Positions 18,248-26,363 of a DNA stretch of 64,000 bases are shown piece by piece. The notes beneath the pieces were generated by a model. The model had not been told where the DNA came from and ran no database searches. It worked only from the letters and a program-made list of their open reading frames with translations. Origin of the DNA: Aquilutibacter rugosus (GTDB lineage Bacteria; Pseudomonadota; Gammaproteobacteria; Xanthomonadales; Xanthomonadaceae). The number at the start of each line of letters is the position of its first letter. Within the stretch, counting starts at the first letter, position 1. Location: NCBI RefSeq assembly GCF_036541335.1, contig NZ_JAZHBO010000002.1:248001-312000 (forward strand), in the 5' to 3' direction. A program made the position numbers and the translations under genes.

Positions 18248-18562
18248 TTACTTCTTAGCTTCGGCTTCGACTTCAGCGGCGGCTTCTTGAGTTGCTTGAG
18301 CAGCGTCAGCCGTTGCGTCCTTAGCGGCAGCAGTGGCGTCGGCAGCAGCAGCTTGCGTAGCAGCGACAGCTTGGTCAGCGGCAGCAGCGGTGGTAGCAGC
18401 TGCGTCAGCGGCGTTGTTTTCGATCACGTCGCCGGTAGCTTGGGCGGCGTCAGCGATTTGCGACTTGGCAGCTTCTTCCGAAGCTTGGGTTTCAGCCGAC
18501 TTGTTGCAAGCGGTCAGGGCAACGGCAACGGTCAGAGCCGCGGCGATCAGTTTGATGTTCAT
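18248..18562 (-). CDS. Small alanine-rich lipoprotein, copy 1
   Basis: The 104 residues begin with a lipoprotein signal peptide (lipobox LTAC, Cys19, followed by Asn, which allows outer-membrane sorting in E. coli-type systems). The mature 86 residues are about half alanine with regularly spaced Asp, Glu, Gln and Thr, lack aromatic residues, and end in EAEAKK. A continuous alpha helix or Ala-type coiled coil is predicted by eye. It is one of three tandem paralogues (18248-19526), each with its own Shine-Dalgarno and terminator. The function is unknown. The Braun-lipoprotein-like layout (lipid anchor, Ala-rich helix, terminal Lys) is an analogy, not a homology claim. Confidence 0.85.
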   Translation of the reverse strand: MNIKLIAAALTVAVALTACNKSAETQASEEAAKSQIADAAQATGDVIENNAADAAATTAAAADQAVAATQAAAADATAAAKDATADAAQATQEAAAEVEAEAKK

Positions 18563-18586
18563 TGTGAACGTCCTTGAAAATTAGAG

Positions 18587-18621
18587 AAAAAAAAGCCCTG
18601 AAGTGCGGAGCACAACAGGGC
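18587..18621 (-). terminator. Intrinsic terminator of the second Ala-rich lipoprotein gene
   Basis: A two-part stem (GCCCTG/CAGGGC and inner GTGC/GCAC, 18595-18621) is followed on the minus strand by eight T residues (18594-18587). It lies 8 bp after the stop of the gene ending at 18630. Confidence 0.92.
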
Positions 18622-18629
18622 CGAGGAAA

Positions 18630-18968
18630 TTACTTCTTGGCTTCTTCAGCGGCCTTGTCGGCAGCGGCAGCAGCGTCAGCAGCCGAAGCGGCAGCCGAAT
18701 CAGCGGCGGCGTCAGCAGCACCTGCGGCAGCAGCGGCAGCGTCGGTGGTGACAGTTGCAGCGGCGTCAACGGTAGCGGCAGCGGCGTCACCGGCGGCAGC
18801 AGCAGCGGTGGTGGCCGAATCGGTAGCTGCAGCAGCAGCGTCGGTAGCGGCCGAGGCAGCGGCAGCAGCCGAGTCAGCAGCGTTGGCAGCCGAATCTTCG
18901 GCCTTGTTGGAGCAGGCGGCCAGAGCCAGAGCGGCGGCCAGAGCAGCGATAGCGAGCTTTGCGTTCAT
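18630..18968 (-). CDS. Small alanine-rich lipoprotein, copy 2
   Basis: I start at ATG 18968, which gives MNAKLAIAALAAALALAAC as a lipoprotein signal (Cys19, then Ser). A longer reading upstream has no plausible signal. The mature protein of 94 residues is about 57% alanine (54 counted), with Asp, Ser, Thr and Gly at regular intervals, no proline and no aromatic residue, and ends in AAEEAKK. It is a paralogue of its neighbours at 18248 and 19182. A TTGCAC/GATAAA promoter candidate lies about 90 bp upstream on the minus strand. The function is unknown; see the lipoprotein finding. Confidence 0.85.
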   Translation of the reverse strand: MNAKLAIAALAAALALAACSNKAEDSAANAADSAAAAASAATDAAAAATDSATTAAAAAGDAAAATVDAAATVTTDAAAAAAGAADAAADSAAASAADAAAAADKAAEEAKK

Positions 18969-19097
18969 GAGTTTGGATTCTCTAGAAAAATTACGAAGAA
19001 AAAACAATGTTGAAAGCCAGTCGCGCTTGGTGGTCCCCATTAACTCCTGGTGACACCAATTTATCACGCCGTCTGAATGTTTTGTGCAAATGCGAAT

Positions 19098-19129
19098 AAA
19101 AAAAGACCACCGCCGAAGCGATGGTCTTT
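19098..19129 (-). terminator. Intrinsic terminator of the third Ala-rich lipoprotein gene
   Basis: An 8-bp stem AAAGACCA/TGGTCTTT (19102-19109 with 19122-19129) is followed on the minus strand by seven T residues (19104-19098). It belongs to the gene ending at 19182. Confidence 0.88.
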
Positions 19130-19181
19130 ATTGCTTGACTTAAAGCCAAACAGAAGTGATTAGAGGGCCGAAGCCCGCTGA

Positions 19182-19526
19182 TTACTTCTTAGCGGCTTCT
19201 TCAGCAGCGTCCTTGGCTTGTTCAGCCGAGGCAGCAGCTTGGTCAGCAGCGTCGGCAGCAGCGTCAGCAGCGCCGGCAGTCGGAGCGGCAGCAGCGTCGG
19301 TAGCCGAGGTTGCAGCAGCGTCAGCGGCTTGAGCAGCGGCGTCAGCGGCTTGAGCAGCAGCGTCAGCACCGGCAGCGCCGGCAGCAGCAGCGGCGTCAGC
19401 AGCGGTCGAAGCTTCAGCAGCAGCGGCCGAAGCGTCAGCAGCGGCGTCGTTGGCTTGTTCTTGGTTCGAGCAAGCAGCCAGGGCCAAACCCAGGGCCATA
19501 GCCAGCAGAGCCTTGTTCAAAGTCAT
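19182..19526 (-). CDS. Small alanine-rich lipoprotein, copy 3
   Basis: ATG 19526 follows a good GAGGAAA ribosome-binding site and gives a 114-residue lipoprotein (lipobox LAAC, Cys19, then Ser). The mature 96 residues are dominated by alanine and show a near-perfect heptad AAAQAAD repeated in tandem, as expected for an Ala-coil. One Pro breaks the middle, and the end is AAEEAAKK. It is the promoter-proximal member of three paralogues on the minus strand, with its own promoter (TTGACA-16-CATCAT) and terminator. No characterised homologue comes to mind. Confidence 0.85.
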   Translation of the reverse strand: MTLNKALLAMALGLALAACSNQEQANDAAADASAAAAEASTAADAAAAAGAAGADAAAQAADAAAQAADAAATSATDAAAAPTAGAADAAADAADQAAASAEQAKDAAEEAAKK

Positions 19527-19580
19527 TGTGTTTTCCTCGTCAAATACAAAAAAGACACGCACAATTGCGTACCGTTGTTA

Positions 19581-19608
19581 ATGATGACAACAGCAAAATT
19601 ACTGTCAA
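19581..19608 (-). promoter_or_regulatory. Putative promoter of Ala-rich lipoprotein copy 3
   Basis: On the minus strand a perfect TTGACA -35 (19608-19603) is followed after 16 bp by CATCAT (19586-19581), a 4/6 match to the -10 consensus. The surrounding DNA is unusually AT-rich for this window. The predicted leader is about 48 nt. Confidence 0.5.
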
Positions 19609-19659
19609 GCTATATTTATGTAAAATTTTAAAAAAACTGCCGTCGTTCTGTGCGGCGGG

Positions 19660-20835
19660 TCACACTAATTCGACTGCGACCGCTGTTGCCTCGCCACCGC
19701 CGATGCACAGTGACGCGATACCGCGCTTTAGACCACGCGCTTGCAGTGCATGCACCAAGGTCACCAGCAGTCGGGCACCGCTGGCTCCAATCGGGTGTCC
19801 GAGGGCCACGGCACCGCCGTTGACGTTGACCTTTTCCGTGTCCAGACCCAGGTCCTTGATGGCCGCCATGCTGACACAGCTAAACGCTTCGTTGATCTCG
19901 AACAAGTCGACCGATTCGACAGTCCAGCCGGCCTTGTCGAGCACCTTGCGGATGGCATTGATCGGCGCCGTGGTGAATTGCGCAGGCTCTTGCGAGTGCG
20001 TGGCGTGCGCAACCACATTAGCCAGCGGCTTGGCACCGAGTTCAGCAGCAGTGTCGGAACCCATCAGCACGAGCGCCGCAGCGCCATCGGAGATCTTGGA
20101 TGAAGAGGCTGCAGTGAGCACACCATCTTTATCGAACGCGGCGCGCAGCGAAGGGATCTTGGACGTATCAATCTTGCCGGGCTCCTCGTCGGTTGCGACC
20201 ACCACATCGCCCTTACGGCCGCTGACCGTTACGGCTGCAATTTCAGCCGTAAACGCATCTTGGGCGATGGCGGCCTGCGCACGCTCCACGCTACGGGCGC
20301 TGTAAGCGTCCAGCTCTTCGCGCGACAGGCTGTAGTCCTTGCAGGTGGCATCACCGAACACACCCATGGCATTGCCATCGTAGGGGTTGGTTAGGCCATC
20401 CCATGCCATGTGATCGAGCATGGTGGCATTGCCGTAACGGGTGCCGGTGCGGGAGTTGTTGAGCAGATGCGGTGCGTTGGTCATGGACTCCATACCACCG
20501 GCGACGACGACCTTGGCCGAACCGGCCTTGATCAGATCGGTGCCGAGCATTACGGCCTTCATGCCGGAGCCGCAGACCTTGTTGATGGTGGTGCAGCCGG
20601 CCGAAGTGGGAATCTCAGCGCCCAGGGCCGCCTGACGCGCAGGTGCTTGGCCCAGACCGGCGGGCAGCACGCAGCCCATGATCACCTCGTCCACCTGATC
20701 GGCGCTGACACATGCGGATTCGAGAGCGGCACGCATTGCAGTGGCACCCAGAACCGGAGTTGGCACCCCGGTGAACTGACCGAGGAACGAGCCAATAGCC
20801 GTACGTTTAGCGCCAACGATCACAACTTGCGTCAT
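19660..20835 (-). CDS. Acetyl-CoA C-acyltransferase (thiolase)
   Basis: This 391-residue thiolase condenses or cleaves acyl-CoA and acetyl-CoA. I start at ATG 20835 (TQVVIVGAKRTAIGSF), the canonical N terminus. The acyl-accepting Cys is in NKVCGSGMKAVM, the catalytic His in NVNGGAVALGHPIGASGAR, and the second Cys in SLCIGGGEATA. The length and sequence resemble the biosynthetic/degradative acetoacetyl-CoA thiolase type (PhaA/AtoB). It would accept acetoacetyl-CoA from leucine, or from lysine via glutaryl-CoA. It is a single gene, divergent from the autotransporter. Confidence 0.93.
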   Translation of the reverse strand: MTQVVIVGAKRTAIGSFLGQFTGVPTPVLGATAMRAALESACVSADQVDEVIMGCVLPAGLGQAPARQAALGAEIPTSAGCTTINKVCGSGMKAVMLGTDLIKAGSAKVVVAGGMESMTNAPHLLNNSRTGTRYGNATMLDHMAWDGLTNPYDGNAMGVFGDATCKDYSLSREELDAYSARSVERAQAAIAQDAFTAEIAAVTVSGRKGDVVVATDEEPGKIDTSKIPSLRAAFDKDGVLTAASSSKISDGAAALVLMGSDTAAELGAKPLANVVAHATHSQEPAQFTTAPINAIRKVLDKAGWTVESVDLFEINEAFSCVSMAAIKDLGLDTEKVNVNGGAVALGHPIGASGARLLVTLVHALQARGLKRGIASLCIGGGEATAVAVELV

Positions 20836-20982
20836 GGAAACAACTCCGAAATCTGAATAAAAAAGAAGGCCAAACCGGCGCAATTTGCGCGGCCGGCAGA
20901 GACTTTCGATTATGCGCCCCGCGTGGAATCGGCGCAAATACACGGTCGGATACACAGCTAAGCAGGCTTAGTTGTCAGGAGC

Positions 20983-21072
20983 ATGGCGATTGCATTACAA
21001 AGGAAGTGTGACCGACGCCGAGATGCGCGGTTGGGTCCCCCGTTTGCAGGTGCATGTCATGAAATTTCGTAA
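20983..21072 (+). CDS. Possible 29-codon upstream ORF overlapping the autotransporter start
   Basis: An ATG at 20983 is preceded by CAGGAG at a good distance and opens 29 codons (MAIALQRKCDRRRDARLGPP...) that stop at TAA 21070-21072. That is 12 bases inside the autotransporter gene whose own ATG (21059) has a weak ribosome-binding site. This geometry permits translational coupling by reinitiation. The peptide itself is basic and shows no domain; the codon content could equally be chance. Confidence 0.35.
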   Translation: MAIALQRKCDRRRDARLGPPFAGACHEIS

Positions 21073-23845
21073 TCCGTCCCGTCGTACTGTCGGCCGCCTG
21101 ACTCTGGTCTCGGCGCTCGCGGCTGCATTGTCAGCCTGCGGCGGCGGTGGTGGAGGTGGCGGCAACGTCATCATCAATCCGCCGCCAACCACGACGCCGA
21201 CCGTTCCGGCGCCTGTCGTCGGTACTGTAAATCCCGTGCTGGCAGTCGCCTACGACGTGACCAACGTCGCCGCCGCTCGCGCAGCAGGTTATACCGGCGC
21301 TGGTGTGACGATCGGGGTCGTTGACTCCGGTGTCACCCGGAACAATCCGGCCTTGTATCCGCGTGTCATTGCCAACCTCAACTACATCAGCAGCAGCAAT
21401 GATCTGAGCGTAGACGACAAGGTCGGACACGGTACCGCGGTGTCCTTGAGCATGGCGGGCTTGCCGTGGGGCAACTGGCCGGGTGGTGTGGCCACCGGCT
21501 CCAACATCGTGTCGGCTCGCATTATCCAGGACGAGCGACCGACCGACGACGGTTCGGGCCAAGGCAACGAGGTCAGCGGCGCATTAGGGCTCGCTTCGAT
21601 TCACGACGATCTCATCGCGCGTGGGTCTCGCATCATGAATAACTCATGGGGCGGTTTGTACTGGACCAACTTGAATGCGACCGCGCCGATTGCGTCCGAG
21701 TATCGCCGCTTCATCATCAACAATGACGGGATGGTGGTGTTTGCAACGGGTAACGAAAGCCGTGCGACGCCGACCGACATGTCCTCATTACCCAGTAAGC
21801 CAGGCCCCGATGGCAGCATGCCCGCCGCCGATCTGGAGCGCGGCTGGCTGGCTGTGGCGGCGCTTGCTTCAGGTAAGGTGGCGGGCACCGATACCTACAT
21901 GACCAAGGAGCAGGTACTGGCTGATCCTTCGCTGGCGTCGTACTCCAATGCCTGCGGTGTGGCGATGCGTTATTGCTTAGTGGCACCTGGCGATGTGGTC
22001 GTGCCGGGCAAAGACGATCCGTACAACGCACCGCAGTACTGGCGCTATAGCGGGACCTCGCTGGCAGCGCCGCAGGTATCGGGTGCGGCGGCGCTGGTCT
22101 GGCAGGCATTTCCTTGGTTCAGCAATGATCAGGTACGGCAAACCATTTTGGGCACGGCGCGTGATCTTGGTGCAGCCGGTATTGATGCCGTGTTCGGTAA
22201 CGGCTTGCTCGATGTCGGTAAAGCGATCAAAGGGCCATCGCGCCTGGACTTCGGTACGTTCACTGCCAACAACTCGGTGACGGCAACATTTGCCAATGAC
22301 TTGAGTGGCGCCGGCGGCTTGACCAAGAACGGCACGGGCGTACTGAACCTGACGGGCACCAACACCTACACCGGTCTCACGCAAATCAACGCCGGTTCTC
22401 TGTCTTTACATAACAACGGTGTCGGCGGCAGTCTGGTCAATACGTCCACGCTCAACCTGCTTGGCGCCGGTGGCCATCGCGTCGGGGGCGATTATTCGCA
22501 AACCTCCAATGCCATGTTGTCGTATCTGATCGGCGCCCCTTTAATGGTCGAAGGCCGTGCCACGCTCGCAGGCACTCTCAACGTAGCCGGCAAAGTCACG
22601 GGTTACACCAGCAAATCGCAGGAAACCGTGGTCAATGCCAAGGGCGGTCTGACCGGCCAATTCGGCGCACTAACGCAATCGCCGGGCGTGTTCCTGCAAG
22701 GTGCGCTCTCGTACGATCCGAACAACGCGTTTCTGAACATTACCTCCTTGAGCGTGTCGGCAACGGCGCAGGCACTTGGCTTCACTCCGGCGGCCGTAGC
22801 AGGCGGCGATCGCGTGCAGGGCACCTTTGATGGCATGGACGGTGGCACGGTGCCCGGCAGCGGTTTCGTGTCCGGTGGCGGCGCCATCCAACGCGTGAGC
22901 AGCAACAGTGCGGCCGAGTTTTCGCTGGCCTCACTCAACGGCGAACTGCTGACCTCCGATCTCGCGTTTGTACGCATGGCCATTGATGGCTCGCAACGTC
23001 GTCTGGATCGCCGTCTCGATGCGCTGACGGACACTTCGGCGCGTACCGGTAGCTGGAGTTCTCGCGGCGGCGGTACCTTGTCCGCGATGAGCGGCATGGG
23101 CTTAAACAGCAATGGCTGGCGTTTGGGACAGGACTGGCGCCTTGGCGCTAAGGGGCTGCTGGGTGTCGCCTTGGCCGAGGAACGCGGCTCAGCCTTCAGC
23201 ACCATGCGCACCGACCGTTCGCGCTCACGCAACGTCGATGCCTCGCTGTACGGTCTGTGGTCGCTGCCCGGTGACTGGTTCCTGTCCGGCACCGTTGGCA
23301 TGGGTCAACTTGATCAGACCGGCAATCGTCTGGTCGCACTCGGCGATTACGGGTTCGAAGTGGCCAACGGTCTCACCGACCGCTACCACCGTTCATCTGC
23401 ACAGTTAGGCAAGCGTTGGCAGCTCGGCGAGACATCGAGCTATCTGACGCCGTATGCAGGCATCCAGCAGCTCTCCCTGACGCGTGGTAGCTTTGCCGAG
23501 CAGGGTGCCTTGGGCTTTGGCCTGCAAGCTCCCGGCAGCCGCATGGCGGCCACGCACGCCATGATGGGCTTGCGTCTGTCCTCACGTTGGGGCGCAGACA
23601 ACGACTGGTCGCTGTTCGGCTATGCAGAACATCAGCGCCTGCTGTCGTCGTCCGGCGTGGATCGCATGGCCTCGTTTACCGGCTTTGATTTGGCCTCGCC
23701 GATCATGGGCTATTCGCTGGCACCGTCCGCACAAGTGCTGGGTGGTGGTCTCAGTCATCGCGGTTTCTCGCTCACGTTCGATGGCCGTCGCGAGCAGGGC
23801 GCGCCGTACAAGCAGGCGGCAGTGTCGTATCGCCGCGGCTTCTGA
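21059..23845 (+). CDS. NalP-like subtilisin autotransporter (lipoprotein-anchored)
   Basis: This type Va autotransporter has 928 residues from ATG 21059. The N terminus is a signal peptide with lipobox LSAC (Cys27) and an eight-Gly run, as in the surface lipoprotein protease NalP. The S8 protease domain (about 60-400) has the catalytic triad Asp89 (GVVDSG), His124 (GHGTAV) and Ser334 (SGTSLAAP), plus Asn232 in ATGNES. An autotransporter-associated beta-strand repeat follows (LTKNGTGVLNLTGTNTYTG), then a beta-helix stalk and a C-terminal beta-barrel of about 280 residues ending in Phe. It probably cleaves itself or other surface proteins. An overlapping upstream ORF may control its translation. 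Confidence 0.93.
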   Translation: MKFRNPSRRTVGRLTLVSALAAALSACGGGGGGGGNVIINPPPTTTPTVPAPVVGTVNPVLAVAYDVTNVAAARAAGYTGAGVTIGVVDSGVTRNNPALYPRVIANLNYISSSNDLSVDDKVGHGTAVSLSMAGLPWGNWPGGVATGSNIVSARIIQDERPTDDGSGQGNEVSGALGLASIHDDLIARGSRIMNNSWGGLYWTNLNATAPIASEYRRFIINNDGMVVFATGNESRATPTDMSSLPSKPGPDGSMPAADLERGWLAVAALASGKVAGTDTYMTKEQVLADPSLASYSNACGVAMRYCLVAPGDVVVPGKDDPYNAPQYWRYSGTSLAAPQVSGAAALVWQAFPWFSNDQVRQTILGTARDLGAAGIDAVFGNGLLDVGKAIKGPSRLDFGTFTANNSVTATFANDLSGAGGLTKNGTGVLNLTGTNTYTGLTQINAGSLSLHNNGVGGSLVNTSTLNLLGAGGHRVGGDYSQTSNAMLSYLIGAPLMVEGRATLAGTLNVAGKVTGYTSKSQETVVNAKGGLTGQFGALTQSPGVFLQGALSYDPNNAFLNITSLSVSATAQALGFTPAAVAGGDRVQGTFDGMDGGTVPGSGFVSGGGAIQRVSSNSAAEFSLASLNGELLTSDLAFVRMAIDGSQRRLDRRLDALTDTSARTGSWSSRGGGTLSAMSGMGLNSNGWRLGQDWRLGAKGLLGVALAEERGSAFSTMRTDRSRSRNVDASLYGLWSLPGDWFLSGTVGMGQLDQTGNRLVALGDYGFEVANGLTDRYHRSSAQLGKRWQLGETSSYLTPYAGIQQLSLTRGSFAEQGALGFGLQAPGSRMAATHAMMGLRLSSRWGADNDWSLFGYAEHQRLLSSSGVDRMASFTGFDLASPIMGYSLAPSAQVLGGGLSHRGFSLTFDGRREQGAPYKQAAVSYRRGF

Positions 23846-23861
23846 TCGCAGGCGTTGCTGT

Positions 23862-23893
23862 AAAAAAGGAGCCGGCATGCCGGCTCCTTTTTT
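23862..23893. terminator. Bidirectional intrinsic terminator
   Basis: A 32-bp perfect palindrome, A6-GGAGCCGGCA and its complement, separates the convergent autotransporter and isovaleryl-CoA dehydrogenase genes. It provides a T6 tract on both strands. Confidence 0.95.
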
Positions 23894-23918
23894 CGTTGCG
23901 TCTCGCGATTAGCAGCGG

Positions 23919-25082
23919 TCAGCTATTGCCGTTGAACAACTCGCGACCGATCAGCATGCGGCGGATTTCGTTGGTGCCGGCGCCGATCTCGTAGAGCTTG
24001 GCATCACGCAGCAGACGACCGGTGTCGAACTCGTTGATATAGCCGTTGCCGCCAAGTGCCTGGATCGCTTCGAGCGTGACCTGTACGGCCGATTCCGATG
24101 CATGCAGCAAGCACGAGGCCGCATCCACGCGCGATTTGTAACCGGCGTCGTAATCGCGTGCGACCTGATATGCGAACGCGCGAGAGGACTGCATACGCGT
24201 ATACATATCGGCAATCTTGCCTTGCATCAGACCGAAGGTGCCAATGGCCGCATCGAATTGCTTGCGCTCGCGGACATAAGGCAGGGCAATGTCCATGGCC
24301 TTTTGCATCAGGCCCAGCGGACCGCCGGACAGGACCAGACGTTCGGTGTTGAGACCGGACATCAGTACTTTGACGCCCTGATTGACCTCGCCGAGTACAT
24401 TGGCGGCCGGGATTTCGCAGTTTTCGAACACCAGTTCGCAGGTGTTGGAGCCGCGCATGCCGAACTTGTCGAGTTTTTGCGCCGTGGAAAAGCCCGCCAT
24501 GCCACGTTCGACGATGAACGCCGTCATGCACTTGGAGCCGGCCTCACGACCTGCAGTGCGCATGTACACGATGAGTACGTCGGCTTCGGGGCCGTTGGTG
24601 ATCCACATCTTGTTGCCGTTGGCAATCCAGACCTGGCGTTCGGCATTGAACTCGGCACGGCAGGACATCGAGCCGACGACGTCGGAACCCGCGCCCGGCT
24701 CACTCATCGCCAGTGCGCCCTTGTGTTCACCCGTGCAGAGCTTGGGCAAGTACTTGGCACACTGCTCCGGCGTGCCGTTGGCGGCCAGATTATTGACGCA
24801 AAGGTTCGAGTGCGCACCGTAGGACAGACCGACCGAGCCCGAGGCGCGGGAGATTTCTTCCATAGCGACCAGGTGCGCGAGATAACCCATTTCGCTGCCG
24901 CCGTATTCGGCGGGGATGGTCATGCCGAGCAGGCCCATTTCACCGAGTTTCGGCCACAGATCCTGCGGGAACTCGTTGGCTTCATCAATGGCACCGGCGC
25001 GCGGTGCAATCTCGGCATCGGCAAAGCGGCGAACCGCTTCGCGCAGGGCGTCGATGTCTTCGCCTAGAGGAAAGCTCCGCAT
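23919..25082 (-). CDS. liuA: Isovaleryl-CoA dehydrogenase
   Basis: This FAD enzyme oxidises isovaleryl-CoA to 3-methylcrotonyl-CoA in leucine degradation, passing electrons to ETF. It has 387 residues, the family length. Signatures include SYGAHSNLC, MSEPGAGSDVVG, NGNKMWITNG and LQALGGNGYINEF with the usual C-terminal LRDAKLYEIGAGTNEIRR. The Glu in GLNTERLVLSGGPLG is at the place of the isovaleryl-type catalytic base, which supports this over other acyl-CoA dehydrogenases. Only 3 bp separate it from the leucine/valine dehydrogenase upstream, so the two are co-transcribed. The product feeds the carboxylase whose beta subunit is at 16537. Confidence 0.93.
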   Translation of the reverse strand: MRSFPLGEDIDALREAVRRFADAEIAPRAGAIDEANEFPQDLWPKLGEMGLLGMTIPAEYGGSEMGYLAHLVAMEEISRASGSVGLSYGAHSNLCVNNLAANGTPEQCAKYLPKLCTGEHKGALAMSEPGAGSDVVGSMSCRAEFNAERQVWIANGNKMWITNGPEADVLIVYMRTAGREAGSKCMTAFIVERGMAGFSTAQKLDKFGMRGSNTCELVFENCEIPAANVLGEVNQGVKVLMSGLNTERLVLSGGPLGLMQKAMDIALPYVRERKQFDAAIGTFGLMQGKIADMYTRMQSSRAFAYQVARDYDAGYKSRVDAASCLLHASESAVQVTLEAIQALGGNGYINEFDTGRLLRDAKLYEIGAGTNEIRRMLIGRELFNGNS

Positions 25083-25085
25083 GGT

Positions 25086-26189
25086 TTAGTGACCTCCGCG
25101 GATACGGCCCTTGAAGCGAGCTTCACCAACGCGTTGCGGCAGCTTGAGCTTACCGATGGCGGCAATGCGCTCATCACCCAGACGGTCGGCAGCGGCGTAA
25201 GTCGGGATGCCGTCGCGATCCGCAATTTCATAGATGCGGGTGAGGTTGTGGTAAATCGTACGCATCATGCGCATTGCACGTTCGCGGTTGTAGCCTTCGA
25301 GTTCCAGTGCCACGTTCATGACACCGCCGGCGTTGACCGCGTAATCGGGTGCATACAGAATGCCGCGCTCTTCCAGTTCCTTGCCGATGGCATTGTTGGA
25401 CAGCTGATTGTTGGCAGCGCCGCAGATGACCTTGGCCTTGAGGCGGGGCAGAGTCAGTTCATTGACCGTGCCGCCCAGCGCGCAGGGCGAGTACACATCG
25501 GCGGGCACATCGTAAATTTCGTCGAGACTGACAGCCTCGGCACCGTATTCGTCAACGGCTTTATCAACCAGAGCCTGATTGATATCCGTCACCCAGATCT
25601 TGGCGCCGCGTTCCTTGAGGAGCTTGACGTATTCCATGCCGACGTGGCCTAGACCTTGAACGGCGTACTTGTACTTGCCGACTTCTTCATCGCCGTACTT
25701 GCGGTTTAAGGTCGCCATCAGGCCTTGCAGCGTGCCGTAAGCAGTGAACGGCGAGGGATCACCCGAACCGCCGTGCACTTGGTGCACGCCGGTGACGTAT
25801 TCGGTTTCCTGATAGACGTATTCCATGTCGTTGACATCAATGCCAACGTCTTCGGCGGTGATGTAACGGCCGCCCAGGCTATCAACGAACTGACCGAATG
25901 CGCGGAACAGGGCTTCGGACTTGTCCTTGGCGGGATCGCCGATGATCACGGCCTTACCGCCACCGATATTCAAACCGGCAACTGCATTCTTGTACGTCAT
26001 ACCGCGGCTCAGACGCAGGACGTCATTGAGCGCTTCGGCTTCGGACTGGTAGGGCCACATGCGTGTACCGCCCAGTGCCGGACCCAGCACGGTGCTATGG
26101 ATGGCAATGATCGCCTTTAAGCCGGCATCCTTGTTGTGGCAAAAGACAACCTGCTCGTGACCGGTGGTGTCCAGCGTTTCAAAGATCAT
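25086..26189 (-). CDS. Branched-chain amino-acid (Leu/Val) dehydrogenase
   Basis: This NAD+-dependent enzyme of the Glu/Leu/Phe/Val dehydrogenase family oxidatively deaminates branched-chain amino acids to 2-oxo acids. I prefer ATG 26189 (367 residues), preceded by GGAGAGATC; eleven further in-frame codons upstream are probably not translated. Visible are GGTRMWPY, the catalytic Lys in GGGKAVI, the Rossmann motif GLGHVGMEYVK and NNQLSNNAIG. It forms an operon with isovaleryl-CoA dehydrogenase. Together with the fused E1 at 58365 this gives Leu to 2-oxoisocaproate to isovaleryl-CoA to methylcrotonyl-CoA, and also primers for iso-branched fatty acids. Confidence 0.9.
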   Translation of the reverse strand: MIFETLDTTGHEQVVFCHNKDAGLKAIIAIHSTVLGPALGGTRMWPYQSEAEALNDVLRLSRGMTYKNAVAGLNIGGGKAVIIGDPAKDKSEALFRAFGQFVDSLGGRYITAEDVGIDVNDMEYVYQETEYVTGVHQVHGGSGDPSPFTAYGTLQGLMATLNRKYGDEEVGKYKYAVQGLGHVGMEYVKLLKERGAKIWVTDINQALVDKAVDEYGAEAVSLDEIYDVPADVYSPCALGGTVNELTLPRLKAKVICGAANNQLSNNAIGKELEERGILYAPDYAVNAGGVMNVALELEGYNRERAMRMMRTIYHNLTRIYEIADRDGIPTYAAADRLGDERIAAIGKLKLPQRVGEARFKGRIRGGH

Positions 26190-26231
26190 GATCTCTCCGC
26201 GCAACGCGCTTTCGGGTGACAAAGAACGCCC

Positions 26232-26237
26232 ATTTTA
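26232..26237 (-). promoter_or_regulatory. Putative -10 box of the Leu/Val dehydrogenase operon
   Basis: On the minus strand TAAAAT (in GGGTAAAATGGG) lies 42 bp upstream of the ATG at 26189, in the 174-bp divergent gap with icmF. No clear -35 is seen. Confidence 0.4.
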
Positions 26238-26324
26238 CCCGCATCCGCCAAGGAAAGCCCCACCTCGAGACTGCCGCACCGCAACAATGGATGGGCGTAT
26301 GGAGGGCGCGGTGGAGCCATCCGC

Positions 26325-26330
26325 TACAAT
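26325..26330 (+). promoter_or_regulatory. Putative -10 box of icmF
   Basis: TACAAT lies 33 bp upstream of the GTG start of icmF, at a distance that gives a short 5' leader of roughly 27 nt. The hexamer is identical to those before ispG, rhlE, uup and gcdH. Confidence 0.45.
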
Positions 26331-26363
26331 AAAAAGTTATCCCGACCCGAGTCCGTTCGTCCC

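Noticed and set aside
18630..19067. N-terminally extended version of Ala-rich lipoprotein copy 2
   Set aside because: The extension lacks signal character and covers the likely promoter; the internal ATG 18968 yields a perfect lipoprotein signal.
18248..19526. Phasin or LEA-type stress proteins as the identity of the Ala-rich genes
   Set aside because: All three have clear lipoboxes, so a cytoplasmic granule or hydrophilin role is less likely than an envelope role.
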